From an uncultured Methanomethylovorans sp. (lineage in GTDB: Archaea > Halobacteriota > Methanosarcinia > Methanosarcinales > Methanosarcinaceae): a DNA stretch of 64,000 nt. The stretch lies in contig CALBTS010000327.1 in assembly GCA_937968035.1 (NCBI GenBank), positions 35,363 to 99,362 on the forward strand, written 5' to 3'. The position numbers and the translations under genes were made by a program. Position 1 is the first letter of the stretch. Each line of letters opens with the position of its first letter. Below are positions 62,718-64,000 of the stretch, one piece after another. The notes beneath the pieces are model-generated. The model was given only the letters and a program-made list of their open reading frames with translations. It had not been told where the DNA came from and did not search any database.

Positions 62718-63884
62718 ATGCACAATGGGTCCCGTCCAAAAGAAAAATGTGAAAAAACTCCCAAAATCGAGGAAGAAACTGCTCCACAGATGCTATTGGA
62801 ACTTCCGGCTGGAGAAAAGGTATACAGACAGGATTGTTCCATAGTTGTGAAACTTCCCGCACGTAGACGTACGCTTACAACTTCATGGCTGAACGGAGGT
62901 TATCGCGAAGATCTGGAATGCATTATCAATAATCAGATCCCTCGTGGCGTTAAGAAGGGAGAGGAACTGGAAGGTGGAGATGTATCAGCTTACCTTTCCC
63001 TGCTTGCTGCAAAATTGGGCTTTGATCCATTAAAAAGCACTGGTATGCTGACTGCTGCGAATATGATGAATGTTGCTATAGTAAGTAAAGGCTTCAGGGG
63101 TCTTGAAGTTACTGCTATCATAACAGGTGGTGTGGAGATCAACGGAGGTAGGGTGGGTGATCCGGCTTCATACTATCAGGAGAACGGAAGCCATTTCCCT
63201 TTAAATGGGACTATCAATGCCATTATTTTAATAAATGCAGACCTGCCGGAATATACAATGTCCCGTGTAATCATGACCGCTACTGAAGCAAAGACTGCAG
63301 CCCTACAGGAATTAATGGTCCCAAGCAGGTATTCTGAGGGTATAGCCACTGGTTCCGGCACGGATATGATAGCTGTGGTCAGCAATATGACAAGCCCGTT
63401 GAAGCTCACGGATGCGGGAAAGCATTCCAAGTTAGGCGAGCTTATAGGGAAATGTGTGATCGAAGCCACCAAGAAAGCACTTGAGAAGCAATCGGAACTT
63501 ACGCCCATTTCCCAGCGCAATATGCTGTTAAGGCTTGAAAGGTTCGAGGTGGATGAAGCATATTGCTGGAATGTGGCTTCACACATGGCAGGCGATAACC
63601 GTAAAATGCGTTTTCTGAAAGACTTGAGAGAATTAGCTGTTAACCCTTTATTGGTTGCAGCAACATCTGCAATTACACATCTTGTTGATGAGGTTTCCTG
63701 GGGTCTGCTGCCTGAGACTTCAGCCCGGGAAGCTGCTCTTGCCCTGATCAGGCAGCTTCCTGATATATTGCAAAGCAACCAAAAGCCACCTGAGAACTTG
63801 TTGAATGATTATGACAGCATTATAGATAACCTGGTTTACATGACAGCCTGGCTGGTGAAGAATGGCATCATGGGGGAAAAATGA
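62718..63884 (+). CDS. cbiZ: Adenosylcobinamide amidohydrolase
   Basis: CbiZ cleaves the aminopropanol side chain of adenosylcobinamide to give adenosylcobyric acid, allowing archaea to salvage incomplete corrinoids. The central domain carries LTTSWLNGGYREDLECIINN, TGMLTAANMMNVAIVSKGFR, VTAIITGGVEINGGRVGDPA and RYSEGIATGSGTDMIAVVSN, which define the family. A ~140-residue C-terminal helical extension (from about 245) is common in methanogen CbiZ. AAGGT at 62705-62709 suits the ATG at 62718 better than the one at 62712. It fits a corrinoid-dependent methylotroph. Confidence 0.92.
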   Translation: MHNGSRPKEKCEKTPKIEEETAPQMLLELPAGEKVYRQDCSIVVKLPARRRTLTTSWLNGGYREDLECIINNQIPRGVKKGEELEGGDVSAYLSLLAAKLGFDPLKSTGMLTAANMMNVAIVSKGFRGLEVTAIITGGVEINGGRVGDPASYYQENGSHFPLNGTINAIILINADLPEYTMSRVIMTATEAKTAALQELMVPSRYSEGIATGSGTDMIAVVSNMTSPLKLTDAGKHSKLGELIGKCVIEATKKALEKQSELTPISQRNMLLRLERFEVDEAYCWNVASHMAGDNRKMRFLKDLRELAVNPLLVAATSAITHLVDEVSWGLLPETSAREAALALIRQLPDILQSNQKPPENLLNDYDSIIDNLVYMTAWLVKNGIMGEK

Positions 63885-63948
63885 TCCTAGACCATTTTAT
63901 ACACTGTAGATCCATACATCACTGTGAGGTTTTAACATTAAGAAATTA

Positions 63949-64000
63949 ATGAACTTCTCCCTCCATGAGAGTGATCTGTCACGTTTTGAAAATGACTGGA
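63949..64000 (+). CDS. Possible start of a further gene (truncated by window end)
   Basis: An open frame starts at an ATG and runs to the window edge (MNFSLHESDLSRFENDW). It lies 64 bases after cbiZ; ATTTTATACA near 63893-63902 could be its TATA box. No clear ribosome-binding site and too little sequence to name a product. Confidence 0.3.
   Translation, partial: MNFSLHESDLSRFENDW

Noticed and set aside
1-64000. CRISPR arrays, insertion sequences, prophage or integrase genes
   Set aside because: None seen on either strand; gene content and composition look uniformly chromosomal.

Overview
This window is a chromosomal segment of a methanogenic archaeon, most likely a member of the Methanosarcinales (Methanosarcinaceae) with methylotrophic capacity. 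Three kinds of evidence point there. Methanogen-only genes include component A2 of the methyl-coenzyme M reductase (MCR) system, methanogenesis markers 3, 6, 5, 15, 17 and 7, a methylcobamide:CoM methyltransferase and a corrinoid-protein relative. Archaeal information-processing genes include aIF5A, FEN1 with a PIP box, Trm-G10 and TruA. Archaeal metabolic enzymes include PurP, CTP-dependent riboflavin kinase and CbiZ. Genes are densely packed on both strands. I saw no CRISPR array, transposase, integrase or rRNA; one tRNA gene (Pro, GGG) is present. The genus cannot be fixed from the sequence alone.

Layout. 1-3240 (minus strand): partial aIF5A, then a unit of membrane-anchored matrixin-like protease, O6-alkylguanine alkyltransferase and tungsten aldehyde:ferredoxin oxidoreductase. 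3322-11706 (plus): the MCR-activation cluster, preceded by a soluble P-type-ATPase-like HAD protein and followed by an AhpD-like CxxC protein. 11723-17258: presenilin-type protease, DUF1805 protein, methionine aminopeptidase with a secreted protein, Xaa-Pro peptidase, a small membrane protein and an unusual EVE-like/Mrr-N-like protein. 17340-24870: small membrane proteins, FEN1, phosphoglycerate mutase, UbiA-type prenyltransferase, an Msr-type regulator and PurH. 24950-33352: multidomain PAPS-reductase-like protein, Trm-G10, a 14-TPR lipoprotein, the unit membrane-tethered regulator-truA-ygjP, and divergent purP. 33387-39588: FAD dehydrogenase, HerA-like ATPase, leuD-leuB, a corrinoid protein that has lost its cobalamin motif, and a coiled-coil protein.

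39567-45212 (minus): a compact run of ferredoxin, asd, OB-fold membrane protein, pyrH, secreted protein and a MacB-type ABC permease and ATPase. 45376-48466 (minus): five overlapping pilin-like genes, divergent from a cyclophilin. 48645-53750 (plus): cyclophilin, the autoregulated rbkR-ribB riboflavin operon, tRNA-Pro, methylcobamide:CoM methyltransferase and hybrid-cluster protein. 53839-60024: an ABC-2 export system made of a surface protein, a permease, a permease fused to a PrsW-like intramembrane protease, and a divergent ATPase. 60049-64000: hemerythrin, marR-MATE, a 39-residue micro-ORF, CbiZ and the possible start of one more gene.

Most noteworthy are the tandem palindromes in front of rbkR, three direct repeats between purP and a membrane-bound regulator, the ABC-2/PrsW fusion, the degenerate corrinoid protein, and two micro-ORFs with archaeal expression signals. 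All functional calls come from reading motifs and gene order; no database search was run.
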